Source of the DNA: JAEWWD01 sp964440115
GTDB lineage: Bacteria; Bacillota; Clostridia; Christensenellales; CAG-138
DNA: 64,000 nucleotides
Reading direction: 5' to 3'
Assembly (NCBI GenBank): GCA_964440115.1
Contig: CAYTPV010000001.1
Coordinates: 1 to 64,000 of the forward strand
Shown: one piece after another, positions 43,341 to 52,502 of the stretch
How positions within the stretch are numbered: the first letter of the stretch is position 1
Layout: every line of letters starts with the position of its first letter
Notes under the pieces: generated by a model
What the model saw: the letters and a program-made list of their open reading frames with translations, nothing else
What the model was told of the DNA's origin: nothing
Databases searched by the model: none
Made by a program: the position numbers and the translations under genes

Positions 43341-44591
43341 ATGCGCCCCTATCTGTACACACTCATAGATGAAGCCGCGTTGTGCGATATGCTCAAATCC
43401 TTTCAGGCATGCATCGGCATACCCATACAGGTCATCGATAAGGAAGGAAATATACTCGTGGCATATGGCGGGCACGCCTGTTACTGCAAACGATTAATGC
43501 CTTTCCTGCCCAAAGCCGATTCCTGCGCCAAACAGCACATAGACGCCGCCAAAAGGTCCGTTGAGCTTGGAGAGCCCTACATATTCGCCTGCCACGCCAA
43601 CCTCAATCACGTGGTATTTCCCCTTCTTTACGAAGGCTCTTTCCTGGGTGCGGTTCTGGCAGGTCCGTTCTTACTTGATACGCCGGATTCCACCATACTT
43701 GCGGAAGTTGCAGGCAGGTATACCCTGCCCGCGAACGTACTGCTCGAGCTGTATGACGACCTTGGCGCTCTGCGGGTGATCGCGCCGTCTTCCGCAACAC
43801 AGATCAGCAAGCTCCTTTACTATCTGTTTTCCGGCCTGATGATCAACGCCCGCCAGCAGCTTGATTTTAATCGGACTAAGCAGCATCAGCAGGCTAAAAT
43901 CAGCGAATCCATTCAGATGTATAAGACATGCACAGTTGCGGATGCTGGCAGGTATCCGTATGAAAAGGAAAAAGAGCTGATCGCAAAGGTAAAAGCAGGT
44001 GAAATTGCGCAGGCAAAGGGCATACTCAACGATCTGCTCGGGTATGTTCTTTTTTGCGAAGGCAACAAACTGGATGGAATCAAGGCACGTGCAGTAGAGC
44101 TTACTTCCCTGTTATCGCGCGCGGCAATCGAAGGTGGCGCTACCCCGAGTTCCATTTTAAAAATGAACAACAATTTCCTGACTGCGCTCAACCGATCCGA
44201 GGACTTCGATCTGCTATGCATGAAACTGCAGGAAATCGTAGAGGATTTCACCGCTTGTGTATTCCGCGACCTCCCAGTAAAAAACACCGATGTCATCAAG
44301 CGGGTCAAGGAGTATGTGTCAAAGCATTTCCCTGAGAATATCTCGCTTGAACAAGCCGCTGAACATGTACATTTAAATTCATCATATTTTTCGGCGCTGT
44401 TCAGTCAGTCCACCGGCCAGACGTTTAAGGAATACGTCAATACGGTTCGCATTGAGGAAGCCATGCGGCTGCTGAAAAACACGGATTACGCTATTCTGGA
44501 TATCGCCGTCGCGGTAGGGTTGGGCGATCAAAGTTACTTCTCGAAGGTTTTTAAGAAGCATACCGGATTAACCCCCCGGCAATACAGATAA
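43341..44591 (+). CDS. PocR-AraC family transcriptional regulator
   Basis: A 416-aa regulator. The N-terminal PocR ligand domain (about 10-180) has the cysteine pattern C-x3-H ... YIFACHANLNHVVFPL, and the C-terminal AraC domain has two HTHs (SLEQAAEHVHLNSSYFSALFSQ; ILDIAVAVGLGDQSYFSKVFKK). PocR domains sense small molecules such as propanediol in corrinoid-linked pathways. The start is uncertain: ATG 43341 has a GGATGGTGAT site, and a TATACT box at about 43312 limits it from extending much. It likely controls the downstream methyltransferase genes. Confidence 0.88.
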   Translation: MRPYLYTLIDEAALCDMLKSFQACIGIPIQVIDKEGNILVAYGGHACYCKRLMPFLPKADSCAKQHIDAAKRSVELGEPYIFACHANLNHVVFPLLYEGSFLGAVLAGPFLLDTPDSTILAEVAGRYTLPANVLLELYDDLGALRVIAPSSATQISKLLYYLFSGLMINARQQLDFNRTKQHQQAKISESIQMYKTCTVADAGRYPYEKEKELIAKVKAGEIAQAKGILNDLLGYVLFCEGNKLDGIKARAVELTSLLSRAAIEGGATPSSILKMNNNFLTALNRSEDFDLLCMKLQEIVEDFTACVFRDLPVKNTDVIKRVKEYVSKHFPENISLEQAAEHVHLNSSYFSALFSQSTGQTFKEYVNTVRIEEAMRLLKNTDYAILDIAVAVGLGDQSYFSKVFKKHTGLTPRQYR

Positions 44592-44688
44592 TATCCAAAA
44601 TATTTGATAGTAATATAAAGCTTTTACAATCACAGTCCTTTTGCGAAAGGTATACTTTTCTTAGCATTCCATGCTAAGGAGAGAACAT

Positions 44689-46062
44689 ATGTCAGGACAA
44701 AAAGATTTACTCATACACACGCTTCGGCACGAGCCGACAAAGCAGCTCCCCTGGGTTCCTTTCGCGGGCGTACATGCCGGTAAATTGATAGGCGCCGACG
44801 CCGCTGCGGTATTAACAGATGAGGATACGCTGTTTCGGGCGCTCATGGAAGTAAACAAACTGTACCGCCCGGCCGGTCAGCCCGTGGTATTCGATTTGCA
44901 GCTCGAAGCGGAAATACTCGGCTGCGAACTGGTCTGGGCAAAGGAAGGGCCGCCCTCTGTAAAAACGCATCCTCTGCAGGAGACTATGACAGTGCCCTGC
45001 AAATGTACGCTGCCCACGGAAAAGGACGGCAGGCTGCCGATGGTGCTTTCCGTCATGCGCCGCATGAAAGAAGCGGTGGGCGATCACACAGCACTGTTCG
45101 GGCTTGTCTGCGGGCCGTTTACGCTGGCTGCGCACTTGCGGGGCAACGATATATTCATGGACATGTACGACGATGAGGAATATGTCGCGCAGCTGCTTGA
45201 ATTCTGTGCAGAAGCAGGCAAGCGAATGGCAAGCATGTATATCGATGCGGGAATGGATATCATCGCTATGGTAGACCCGCTTGTATCGCAAGTGTCCGCC
45301 AACCATTTCACGCAATTCCTGCACGAACCGTTTTCCGGCCTGTTCGAGTTTATCCACAGCAAAGGAGCGTTTTCTTCCTTCTTTGTATGCGGAGATGCGA
45401 CGCGAAACGTGGAGGTCATGTGCAAAACCGGTCCGGATTCCATATTCGTGGATGAGAATGTGAATCTCGCGGCCGCCAAATCCATCACCGACCAGTACAA
45501 CATCACGCTGGGAGGCAATATCCCACTGACAACAGTTATGCTGCACGGCACCCAGCAGGATAACATGAAATATGTCATCAACCTGATCGACACGGTGTCG
45601 TCTGGGAAAAACCTCGTCATATCGCCGGGCTGCGACATGCCCTACGCCGTGCCCGTTGAAAACGCCATAGCCGTTGCACAGGCTGTACAGCAGACCGAAG
45701 CAGTCAGAGAAATGCTGAAAAACTACGTAGCGGTGCAGGAAGATATCCAAGTTGAACTCCCGGACTATGATCATTTGAAAAAGCCGCTTATGGAAGTGTT
45801 CACTCTGGATTCGGCCACATGCGCCGCTTGCACCTACATGATGGGCGCAGCGGAGACTGTCAAGCAGGCGTTCGGTGACGCAATTGATCTGGTGGAATAC
45901 AAATTTACCAAAAAAGAGAACATCGCGCGCTGCGTGAAGATGGGCGTCAAAAATCTGCCCAGCATCTATATCAACGGAAAACTGCGGTTCTCCTCCATCA
46001 TTCCCGGCAAGGAGGAACTGCACGACGCGATTGCCGAGGCGCGGAAGGACATGGGGATATAA
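44689..46062 (+). CDS. MtaA/UroD-family methyltransferase fused to a thioredoxin-like domain
   Basis: A 457-aa fusion. Residues 1-345 are a uroporphyrinogen-decarboxylase/MtaA-CmuA fold (LFGLVCGPFTLAAHL, VCGDATRN, LGGNIPL, ISPGCDMPYAVPVEN). Residues about 375-457 are a thioredoxin-like domain with CAAC (SATCAACTYMM) and VKNLPSIYINGK. In MtaA, zinc is held by His-x-Cys and a later Cys; here the first ligand is Phe (FVCG) while both cysteines remain. Family members move methyl groups between corrinoid proteins and thiols. AAGGAGA precedes ATG 44689. CobW and DUF2284 genes follow in an operon. Confidence 0.87.
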   Translation: MSGQKDLLIHTLRHEPTKQLPWVPFAGVHAGKLIGADAAAVLTDEDTLFRALMEVNKLYRPAGQPVVFDLQLEAEILGCELVWAKEGPPSVKTHPLQETMTVPCKCTLPTEKDGRLPMVLSVMRRMKEAVGDHTALFGLVCGPFTLAAHLRGNDIFMDMYDDEEYVAQLLEFCAEAGKRMASMYIDAGMDIIAMVDPLVSQVSANHFTQFLHEPFSGLFEFIHSKGAFSSFFVCGDATRNVEVMCKTGPDSIFVDENVNLAAAKSITDQYNITLGGNIPLTTVMLHGTQQDNMKYVINLIDTVSSGKNLVISPGCDMPYAVPVENAIAVAQAVQQTEAVREMLKNYVAVQEDIQVELPDYDHLKKPLMEVFTLDSATCAACTYMMGAAETVKQAFGDAIDLVEYKFTKKENIARCVKMGVKNLPSIYINGKLRFSSIIPGKEELHDAIAEARKDMGI

Positions 46063-46977
46063 GTGATTGATCTGTATCTGATCACAGGCTTTTTAGGCGC
46101 GGGCAAGACTACGGCACTCAAAAACGTGCTGTATCTGCTCGCGCCCAGGCGCATACAGCTCATCATCAACGAGTTTGGCAAAGTGGGTGTAGACGGAGCA
46201 CTTCTCGAAAAGAGCAACGCTATGCTTAAGGAAATCACGGACGGGTCGGTATTTTGCACCTGCAGGCTGGATCAGTTTATGGCGGCTCTATCGCAGGCGG
46301 TTACCGATCAGCCCGACGCGGTGGTGGTGGAGGCATCCGGGTTATCCGACCCTACCGGCATATACCGGCTGCTGAGCGAAACAGAGGCATTCTCCCGCGC
46401 ATTCCGCTATCGCGGCAGCATATGCATGGTGGATGCCATGCGTCTTATAAAGGTATTCCACACGGTCCGGGTCTGCCCGAAGCAGCTTGCGGTAAGCAGC
46501 TTGATACTGCTCAACAAAACGGATATCGCCACGCCCGAGCAGCGCGAGGAAGTTATGGCTCTGCTGCGGGAGCAATGCCCCGGCGCGCATATCATAGAAA
46601 CACAATACGGTGCCATTACAGCAGAACAGCTCGCCCTGCTGACGCCTCTTCCGGCAGAAGGAGATATCGCGCACCGGCCGGATATCACGCTGCAAAAAGC
46701 GGCTATCCGGATCTCGCCGCTCATGACGCTGCAGGAACTGCGGTATTTTATAACCCAGTTTGCGGAGGATACGTATCGCGTAAAAGGCATGCTCCAGCTG
46801 CAGGATGGCGTGTTTCTAATTGACTGTGTCGGCCCGGTGCTGCAGATTTCGCCCTGCGATTGCGCACCTGATGATAATAACACGCTGACAGCGCTGGCCG
46901 GGCCGCGCATGCCGCTTCGCAAAAGTCTGCTTGAAGCTCTCAAGTGGTATTCCGGCAAAGCCGAATGGATGCAATAA
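46063..46977 (+). CDS. CobW/P47K-family GTPase
   Basis: A 304-aa G3E GTPase. It has P loop GFLGAGKTT, switch INEFGKVGVD, metal-site FCTCRLDQF, EASGLSDP and NKTD. The canonical CxCC metal motif is reduced to CxC. The family inserts or delivers metals for enzymes such as nitrile hydratase or cobalamin proteins. The start is GTG 46063, immediately after the stop of the methyltransferase gene, so expression is coupled. Here it may service the corrinoid methyltransferase. Confidence 0.88.
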   Translation: MIDLYLITGFLGAGKTTALKNVLYLLAPRRIQLIINEFGKVGVDGALLEKSNAMLKEITDGSVFCTCRLDQFMAALSQAVTDQPDAVVVEASGLSDPTGIYRLLSETEAFSRAFRYRGSICMVDAMRLIKVFHTVRVCPKQLAVSSLILLNKTDIATPEQREEVMALLREQCPGAHIIETQYGAITAEQLALLTPLPAEGDIAHRPDITLQKAAIRISPLMTLQELRYFITQFAEDTYRVKGMLQLQDGVFLIDCVGPVLQISPCDCAPDDNNTLTALAGPRMPLRKSLLEALKWYSGKAEWMQ

Positions 46978-46989
46978 AGGAGAAACGTG

Positions 46990-47529
46990 ATGACTGATCA
47001 GGATTGGATTTCTCTGGTGATGGACGCAGGCGCGGCAAACGCCGCGATAGCAAAACTTCGTGACTTCCCATTCCGCGTAGAATTCCGCTCTGCCTGCGAA
47101 CAGAATACCTGCGGCAGCTATAACCGGAACTGGATGTGCCCTCCGCGCGTGGGCGATATCCATATGCTTATTTCCCGGGCAAAGCAATTTGACCGCGCAG
47201 TGGTATACCAGACCATTGGAACTCTGGAGGATTCCTACGATTATGAAGGCATGGTTGCCGCCAAGGAAGTGCATAACAGTGTGTCGCAGCGCATACAGCA
47301 GCAGCTTGCAGGGGTGGATGTGCTTCACCTTTCAGCCGGAGGCTGCAAGGTTTGCGAGCGCTGCGCGGCATTGGATGAGGAGCCCTGCAGATATCCTTCG
47401 CTTGCTCTTCCTTCCTTGGAAGCGTATGGTACAGCCGTATCGGAACTGGCGGCCGCGTGCGGCCTGAAATACATCAACGGCACAAATACCGTCACATTTT
47501 TTGGCGCGGTACTATTCCGGGCAGTCTAA
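46990..47529 (+). CDS. DUF2284 metal-binding protein
   Basis: A 179-aa Cys-rich protein. Cysteines occur in SACEQNTCGSYNRNWMCPP and again in GCKVCERCAALDEEPC, the DUF2284 pattern that probably holds an iron-sulfur cluster. ATG 46990 (or GTG 46987) follows AAGGAGA. It is common in corrinoid and O-demethylase gene clusters, with unknown role. Last gene of the methyltransferase operon. Confidence 0.85.
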   Translation: MTDQDWISLVMDAGAANAAIAKLRDFPFRVEFRSACEQNTCGSYNRNWMCPPRVGDIHMLISRAKQFDRAVVYQTIGTLEDSYDYEGMVAAKEVHNSVSQRIQQQLAGVDVLHLSAGGCKVCERCAALDEEPCRYPSLALPSLEAYGTAVSELAAACGLKYINGTNTVTFFGAVLFRAV

Positions 47530-47577
47530 CGCTTATGGAGTCCGAGCTGCCATCCATACAGTATTGCATTTCGTTAG

Positions 47578-47605
47578 AAAACGCCTGCACGGGCGTTTTT
47601 GTTTT
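47578..47605 (+). terminator. Terminator of the methyltransferase operon
   Basis: AAAACGCC pairs with GGCGTTTTT around TGCACG, followed by GTTTT. About 155 bases to the next promoter show nothing recognisable. Confidence 0.85.
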
Positions 47606-47760
47606 ACCTTTGGTGGATCAGTTATCAAGCAAACCTCCCCTGGCTCTTGGTCCTACCAGGCTTGTCCTCTTAAACAGCTTTCTGTTTGATGTAAGGCTGA
47701 AAGCGAATATGAATACCAAATTTGCTACTATATTTCTCGCGTAACACTCATAACAGTATA

Positions 47761-47789
47761 TTGACACCTTATCAGGCAGGCAATACAAT
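47761..47789 (+). promoter_or_regulatory. Consensus promoter of the molybdenum hydroxylase gene
   Basis: TTGACA (47761-47766) and TACAAT (47784-47789) with exactly 17 bases between them, 87 bases before the start codon. It is one of the best sigma-A matches in the window. Confidence 0.8.
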
Positions 47790-47875
47790 TACATTGGATC
47801 GTGGTTGTACCAGATAAAGACGCATATATTATCATTGCTCCCGTTGGGTATATTTTGAAAAGGAAGTGTCGTTCC

Positions 47876-50773
47876 ATGCCTTCTTCATCCAGCGAGCTTA
47901 TTCGTTTTACCATCAACAAAAATTCCGTCGAGATTACAGCCGCTGAGGCTGAAATGACTCTGCTGCGCTATCTGCGCGGTGTTGCATGCCTCAAAGGCGC
48001 AAAAGAAGGCTGCGGCACAGGTCACTGCGGCGCGTGCACCGTTCTGATAGACGGCAAGCCCATGCGGTCCTGTATTGTTAAGCTCAGGAGCGTGGATGGC
48101 AAGCGCATAGAGACCATCGAAGGGTTAACCGCAAACGGCGAACTGCACCCCATACAGGAAGCGTTTTTGGAAAAAGGCGCGATACAATGCGGGTTCTGCA
48201 CGCCGGGCATGATACTCGCAACGAAAGCACTGCTGGATACTACCCTTGCTCCCACGCGGCAGCAGATATTTGATGCGCTCAAGAGAAATTACTGCCGCTG
48301 CACGGGATATGTAAAAATCATTGAGGCCGTAGAACTTGCCGCCGCCAAACTGCGCAAAGCAGCGAATATTCCCGATGCCGCCGATCCTGAGCCTATGGCG
48401 CACAGCAGGCTTTACAAACAACTGGAATACGGCGTGCATGCGCAAATCCCCATCACCTCCATGTTTTCAGGCAGTGACGAGCCCATGGGCAAAGCCGTAT
48501 GGGACAAGGATGGCGTGCAAAAGGCCACCGGCACGCTTGCCTTTGCCGATGACCGCGAACTGCCCGGCATGCTTTACGCCGCGCCCGTATGGGCCAACGT
48601 GCCGCATGGAACGCTGCGGGATCTGGATATTTCAAAGGCGCTCACCGCGCCCGGCGTGGAAGCCGTGCTGACGACAAAAGATGTGCCCGGCAAAAACGCG
48701 TTTGGCATACTCACGCCGGATCAGCCGGTATTCTGCGATAAGGAAATCCGTTTTGTTTACGACATGCTTTCGCTTGTGGTTGCGAAAACGCCGGAACAGG
48801 CAAGAGCGGCCGCCGTGCTGGTGCAGGCGCAAATCGAACCGCTTGCTCCGGTATTTGCCATGCAGGAGGCGGACGCACAGGGTGCGGTTATCAAATCGCT
48901 GCAGCATGAGATGGGAGACCTGAAGGCCGCAAAGGCGGAACCCGGACTGCTGCATTTACATGGCCATTTCACAACGCCCGCAGTAGAACACGCCTATTTG
49001 GAACCCGAAGCCTGTTTGGCGTACTATGACGAAGAGCAGGGCTCCGTCGTGCTGTATTCGCACACGCAATCCCCCTTCGAAGCACGCAGACAGTTGGCGG
49101 CAGTATTAAACCTACCGACTGACAAGGTACGCCTCATCGGCACGCCGGTGGGCGGTGGCTTTGGCAGCAAAGCGGATATCACGATAGAGCCTGCAGCCGT
49201 AGTCGCGGCATACTGCCTCAAACGCCCCGTCAAGCTGACATTCTCCCGCGAGGAATCGCTTGGCCGCAGCACAAAACGGCACCCGTACGAGCTCACTTAT
49301 GAAATCGGCGTAGCCCCTACCGGCGAGCTTCGGTATATCGATGCTGCCATGCTTTCCGATGGCGGCCCCTATACGGAGTTAAGCCCCCGCGTCATCGATC
49401 AGGCGTGCATATTCTCCGTGGGACCCTATCGTATGCCCAACGGACGCGTAAGCGGCAAAGCTCTGTTCACCAACAACGTGCCGGGCAGCGCGTTCCGCGG
49501 CTTTGGCATCAATCAGGCGGCGTTCGCAATGGAATCGCTTCTTGACGAAGCGGCTGAACGCTTGCATATGGACCCGTTCGAACTGCGGCTGATGAACGCG
49601 TTCAAGCCAATGGACGCAACGCTTTCCGGCGAAATACTGCAAAAGAGCGTAGGCATCCGTGATACCATACTGCTTTGCCGGGACGCCACCTACGAAGCAC
49701 TCAAGAAATATGCGCCGCACTATCCGCAGGGGAACAAACGCCTTGGCATGGGCATGGCCTGCGGGTTTAAGAATGTCGGTGCAGGCAAGGGCAAGGTGGA
49801 CGATGCGGGTGCGACGGTGACGCTAAAAGAAAACGGAAGACTGCAGCTGTATGTATCTGGCATAGATATGGGGCAGGGCTTCCGTACAGCGATGGTACAG
49901 CTTGCTGCGCAGGTATTGGGCTGTTCGATGGATGTGATCGATATCGTCAATGCCGATACGCTGCTTACCCGGCCGCACAGCAATGCAGTAGGCGAACGGC
50001 AGACGCTCATCAGCGGCAGCGCGGTGGTAGGCGCTGCACAGCGCTTCCGTGAACGGCTGACCAAACTGCTGCAGGAAAATGTTTATCCCGAGCCGGACTC
50101 CACACAGGAAGAGGTATCCCCGAAGCCTGCGTTCAGCCCAGATGATGAAACGTATAAGTCTCTGCTGCCCGCAACACAGGAAAACCTGCAGCGCGCGTAT
50201 GCAATGCTCAACGCTGCAGGCCAAGCGTCTCTGCGCGGGAGCTTCGTATACATAGCGCCCAAAACATTTGCTCTCTACGATGTGGAAGGCAAAAAGTCAG
50301 TTTCCGCTATGGATTACAAGAACTACCCCGCCTATGCGTATACGACCCAGTCCGCCATCGTGGAGGTGGATGTGGAAACCGGCGCGGTGCGTGTGCTGGA
50401 AGTTATCGCCGCACACGACGTGGGCAGACTCATCAACCCCAATGTCGTGGACGGTCAGCTCGAAGGAAGCTGCTCCATGGGCATTGGGTACGCGCTTTCG
50501 GAATCCTTCCCCATGAAGGACGGCAGGCCGGTGAAGAAATACTACGGTCAGCTCGGCGTGCCCACCATAGACCAGACGCCAAAGTACGAAATACTCATGC
50601 TGGAAAACCCCGATCCTGCCGGACCTCTTGGTGCAAAGGGCGTATCGGAAGTAGCCACTGTTCCCATGACTCCTGCGGTCATCAATGCCATCTATGACGC
50701 CGTCGGCGTGCGCATAAAGGATCTGCCCGCAACACCGCAGAAAATACTCGAGGCGCTACGCAGTAAGAACTAA
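47876..50773 (+). CDS. Fused [2Fe-2S]/molybdopterin hydroxylase (xanthine dehydrogenase/aldehyde oxidoreductase family)
   Basis: A 965-aa enzyme. The plant-type [2Fe-2S] domain is CGTGHCGACT; the second cluster domain is CGFCTPG ... CRCTGY (to about residue 150). The Mo-binding domains follow, with GTPVGGGFGSKAD, SAFRGFGINQ, GIDMGQG and the catalytic Glu in GAKGVSE. There is no FAD domain and no FAD subunit gene beside it, as in Desulfovibrio aldehyde oxidoreductase. The start ATG 47876 follows AAAAGGAAG. Its likely substrates are purines, aldehydes or N-heterocycles. GntR regulator downstream and Mo genes at 58-63 kb support it. Confidence 0.9.
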   Translation: MPSSSSELIRFTINKNSVEITAAEAEMTLLRYLRGVACLKGAKEGCGTGHCGACTVLIDGKPMRSCIVKLRSVDGKRIETIEGLTANGELHPIQEAFLEKGAIQCGFCTPGMILATKALLDTTLAPTRQQIFDALKRNYCRCTGYVKIIEAVELAAAKLRKAANIPDAADPEPMAHSRLYKQLEYGVHAQIPITSMFSGSDEPMGKAVWDKDGVQKATGTLAFADDRELPGMLYAAPVWANVPHGTLRDLDISKALTAPGVEAVLTTKDVPGKNAFGILTPDQPVFCDKEIRFVYDMLSLVVAKTPEQARAAAVLVQAQIEPLAPVFAMQEADAQGAVIKSLQHEMGDLKAAKAEPGLLHLHGHFTTPAVEHAYLEPEACLAYYDEEQGSVVLYSHTQSPFEARRQLAAVLNLPTDKVRLIGTPVGGGFGSKADITIEPAAVVAAYCLKRPVKLTFSREESLGRSTKRHPYELTYEIGVAPTGELRYIDAAMLSDGGPYTELSPRVIDQACIFSVGPYRMPNGRVSGKALFTNNVPGSAFRGFGINQAAFAMESLLDEAAERLHMDPFELRLMNAFKPMDATLSGEILQKSVGIRDTILLCRDATYEALKKYAPHYPQGNKRLGMGMACGFKNVGAGKGKVDDAGATVTLKENGRLQLYVSGIDMGQGFRTAMVQLAAQVLGCSMDVIDIVNADTLLTRPHSNAVGERQTLISGSAVVGAAQRFRERLTKLLQENVYPEPDSTQEEVSPKPAFSPDDETYKSLLPATQENLQRAYAMLNAAGQASLRGSFVYIAPKTFALYDVEGKKSVSAMDYKNYPAYAYTTQSAIVEVDVETGAVRVLEVIAAHDVGRLINPNVVDGQLEGSCSMGIGYALSESFPMKDGRPVKKYYGQLGVPTIDQTPKYEILMLENPDPAGPLGAKGVSEVATVPMTPAVINAIYDAVGVRIKDLPATPQKILEALRSKN

Positions 50774-50808
50774 GTACTGCCGTGGAAGAAGAAAACGGAG
50801 GGAAGAAT

Positions 50809-51504
50809 ATGAAGTTCAAGGCACTGATTTCTCCCACACTGTCGCAGATGTTCGTGGAAGAGATTGAAAGCATGATACTCTCGGGCAAGCTTGCCGTAGG
50901 CGAAAAGCTTCCCTCCGAACGCGAACTGGCGGATGAAATGCGCGTGAGCCGCGCGGTCATCAACGGTGGGACGACTGAGTTGGCCAATATAGGTTTTCTG
51001 GAAGTAGTCCCCCGCAAAGGCATTTATGTGGCGGATTACAAAAGCCGCGGTAAGCTTGACGTACTGCAAGTGATGCTTGAGCAAAGCGGAGGCAGGTTCG
51101 ATCCGGTTATGCTGGACTCCGTGCTTCAGGTACGGGAAGCCTGTGAAAAGGACTTTGCGCGGCTGGCAGCACAGAACAGGACACAAAAGGATTTGGATGC
51201 CATCCGCGAGCAGCTTGAGCATATGAAAACCGCAAAGGACACCGTTCATCTGAGCGAAGCGGTGTTTGACTTTTACAGGCTGGTTGCCGTCGCTTCCCGC
51301 AACATCGTGTATCCTCTGCTGCATTACACCATGCGTCCCATTTATCTTGCGCTGTTTGAAGCACTATACAGCCTTGCCGCACGCAACGCAAGGCCGGATC
51401 TTTTGCGCACTTTAGCGGATTGCATAGAGCGCCAAGTGCCGGATGAAGCTGAAAACTGCGCGGCTCAACTCATCACGTGGACGCGTACGGTTTACAGAGC
51501 ATGA
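50809..51504 (+). CDS. GntR-family (FadR-type) transcriptional regulator
   Basis: A 231-aa regulator. The N-terminal winged helix is GEKLPSERELADEMRVSRAV, where the usual VSRxxVRxAL reads VSRAVINGGTTEL. The helical effector domain starts near residue 80 (QVREACEKDFARLAA). GGAGGG precedes ATG 50809. It follows the hydroxylase gene by 35 bases and probably regulates it. Confidence 0.88.
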   Translation: MKFKALISPTLSQMFVEEIESMILSGKLAVGEKLPSERELADEMRVSRAVINGGTTELANIGFLEVVPRKGIYVADYKSRGKLDVLQVMLEQSGGRFDPVMLDSVLQVREACEKDFARLAAQNRTQKDLDAIREQLEHMKTAKDTVHLSEAVFDFYRLVAVASRNIVYPLLHYTMRPIYLALFEALYSLAARNARPDLLRTLADCIERQVPDEAENCAAQLITWTRTVYRA

Positions 51505-51577
51505 ATAGGTTTTCTGACGCAAAGAAACGGCGTTGATACTTGCGCCGCAGGCCAAAAGGCTGTTATACTACACCCGT

Positions 51578-51769
51578 ATGGATAAGAATGGTTTTATTAT
51601 CCGGATATCTGAGCTGTTGCTTCGCTCCATGATGCTCATCGCGGGGCTGTTTGCTTTACCCGTGCGGCTTATCGTATTCGCGTTTTCCAGCGCTGTTCTT
51701 TCCTTTACGCAATCCCTTACGTGCTTTTCTTTCATGAAACAAATTCAGAGTATTGTTATTCTGCAATAA
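51578..51769 (+). CDS. Possible small membrane protein
   Basis: A 63-aa reading frame with one to two hydrophobic stretches (SMMLIAGLFALPVRLIVFAF). An extended -10 (TGTTATACT, 51561-51569) lies just before the ATG, so it would be nearly leaderless, and no ribosome site is visible. It may instead be untranslated leader for the gene at 51831. Confidence 0.25.
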   Translation: MDKNGFIIRISELLLRSMMLIAGLFALPVRLIVFAFSSAVLSFTQSLTCFSFMKQIQSIVILQ

Positions 51770-51830
51770 CCCTTCCTTTTTCAGTATCTCTATCACCCAA
51801 CAGAATATTGAAAACGGAGGCTTATTTGTA

Positions 51831-52499
51831 ATGTTTATCGATACAATAAAGGCCGCTTATTGGGCGGCTCTCATAAGCTTTGGCACATTTGTTTTGTTCA
51901 CGCTCAGCTTTCTTGCGATACTGTTTGTCAATCCGCCGTTCACATGGACCGATATGGATGCTTTTATACAGTACACAAAATCAAACCCGCAGACGTTTAA
52001 ATATCTGGGCATGCTCAGCATGCTCCTCTACAGCCTGCTATTTGTGGTAATTGTGATGTGCGAACGCGCATCCATACAAACCAGCAGCAGACTTTTTGCG
52101 GATATCGCCGCAGCGTTCGCGCTGGCGTTCTGCGTTTGTATCTGCCTCAATTACTTTATACAGCTCACCGCCACGCGGCTGCAGATCATGCAAGGGGTTA
52201 CGGAAGGAGTATCGCAGTTTACGCAGAGCTTCCCCATTTCCGTACTCAGTGCAATCAACATGCTGGGCTGGACGGTATTCTACGGGCTGTCTACCGCATT
52301 CTTATATCTTGCATACAGAACGACGGATGAAGCAAAGGCTCTTCGTCGGTTTTGCCTCATCAACAGTGCGTTGATGCTCATCAGTGCGGTGGGGTACGCC
52401 TTTCAATGGGTTTACGTTCTCGCACTGTGCATGAATCTGGGCCTTGGGGCGGCAGGTTTTGGCATGCTCTGGTGCCTGATACGCAAGCAGAAGGCTTAG
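51831..52499 (+). CDS. Six-helix membrane protein, unknown
   Basis: A 222-aa integral membrane protein with about six hydrophobic segments and few charges. AACGGAGG precedes ATG 51831 by ten bases. I recognise no family motif. It is isolated between the GntR gene and a convergent helicase gene (three-base gap), which gives no functional hint. Confidence 0.75.
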   Translation: MFIDTIKAAYWAALISFGTFVLFTLSFLAILFVNPPFTWTDMDAFIQYTKSNPQTFKYLGMLSMLLYSLLFVVIVMCERASIQTSSRLFADIAAAFALAFCVCICLNYFIQLTATRLQIMQGVTEGVSQFTQSFPISVLSAINMLGWTVFYGLSTAFLYLAYRTTDEAKALRRFCLINSALMLISAVGYAFQWVYVLALCMNLGLGAAGFGMLWCLIRKQKA

Positions 52500-52502
52500 C
52501 CG

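Noticed and set aside
44812..46023. 403-residue minus-strand reading frame opposite the methyltransferase gene
   Set aside because: It is an antisense shadow of a clearly conserved plus-strand gene; its composition (His/Arg/Gln-rich) fits no protein family.
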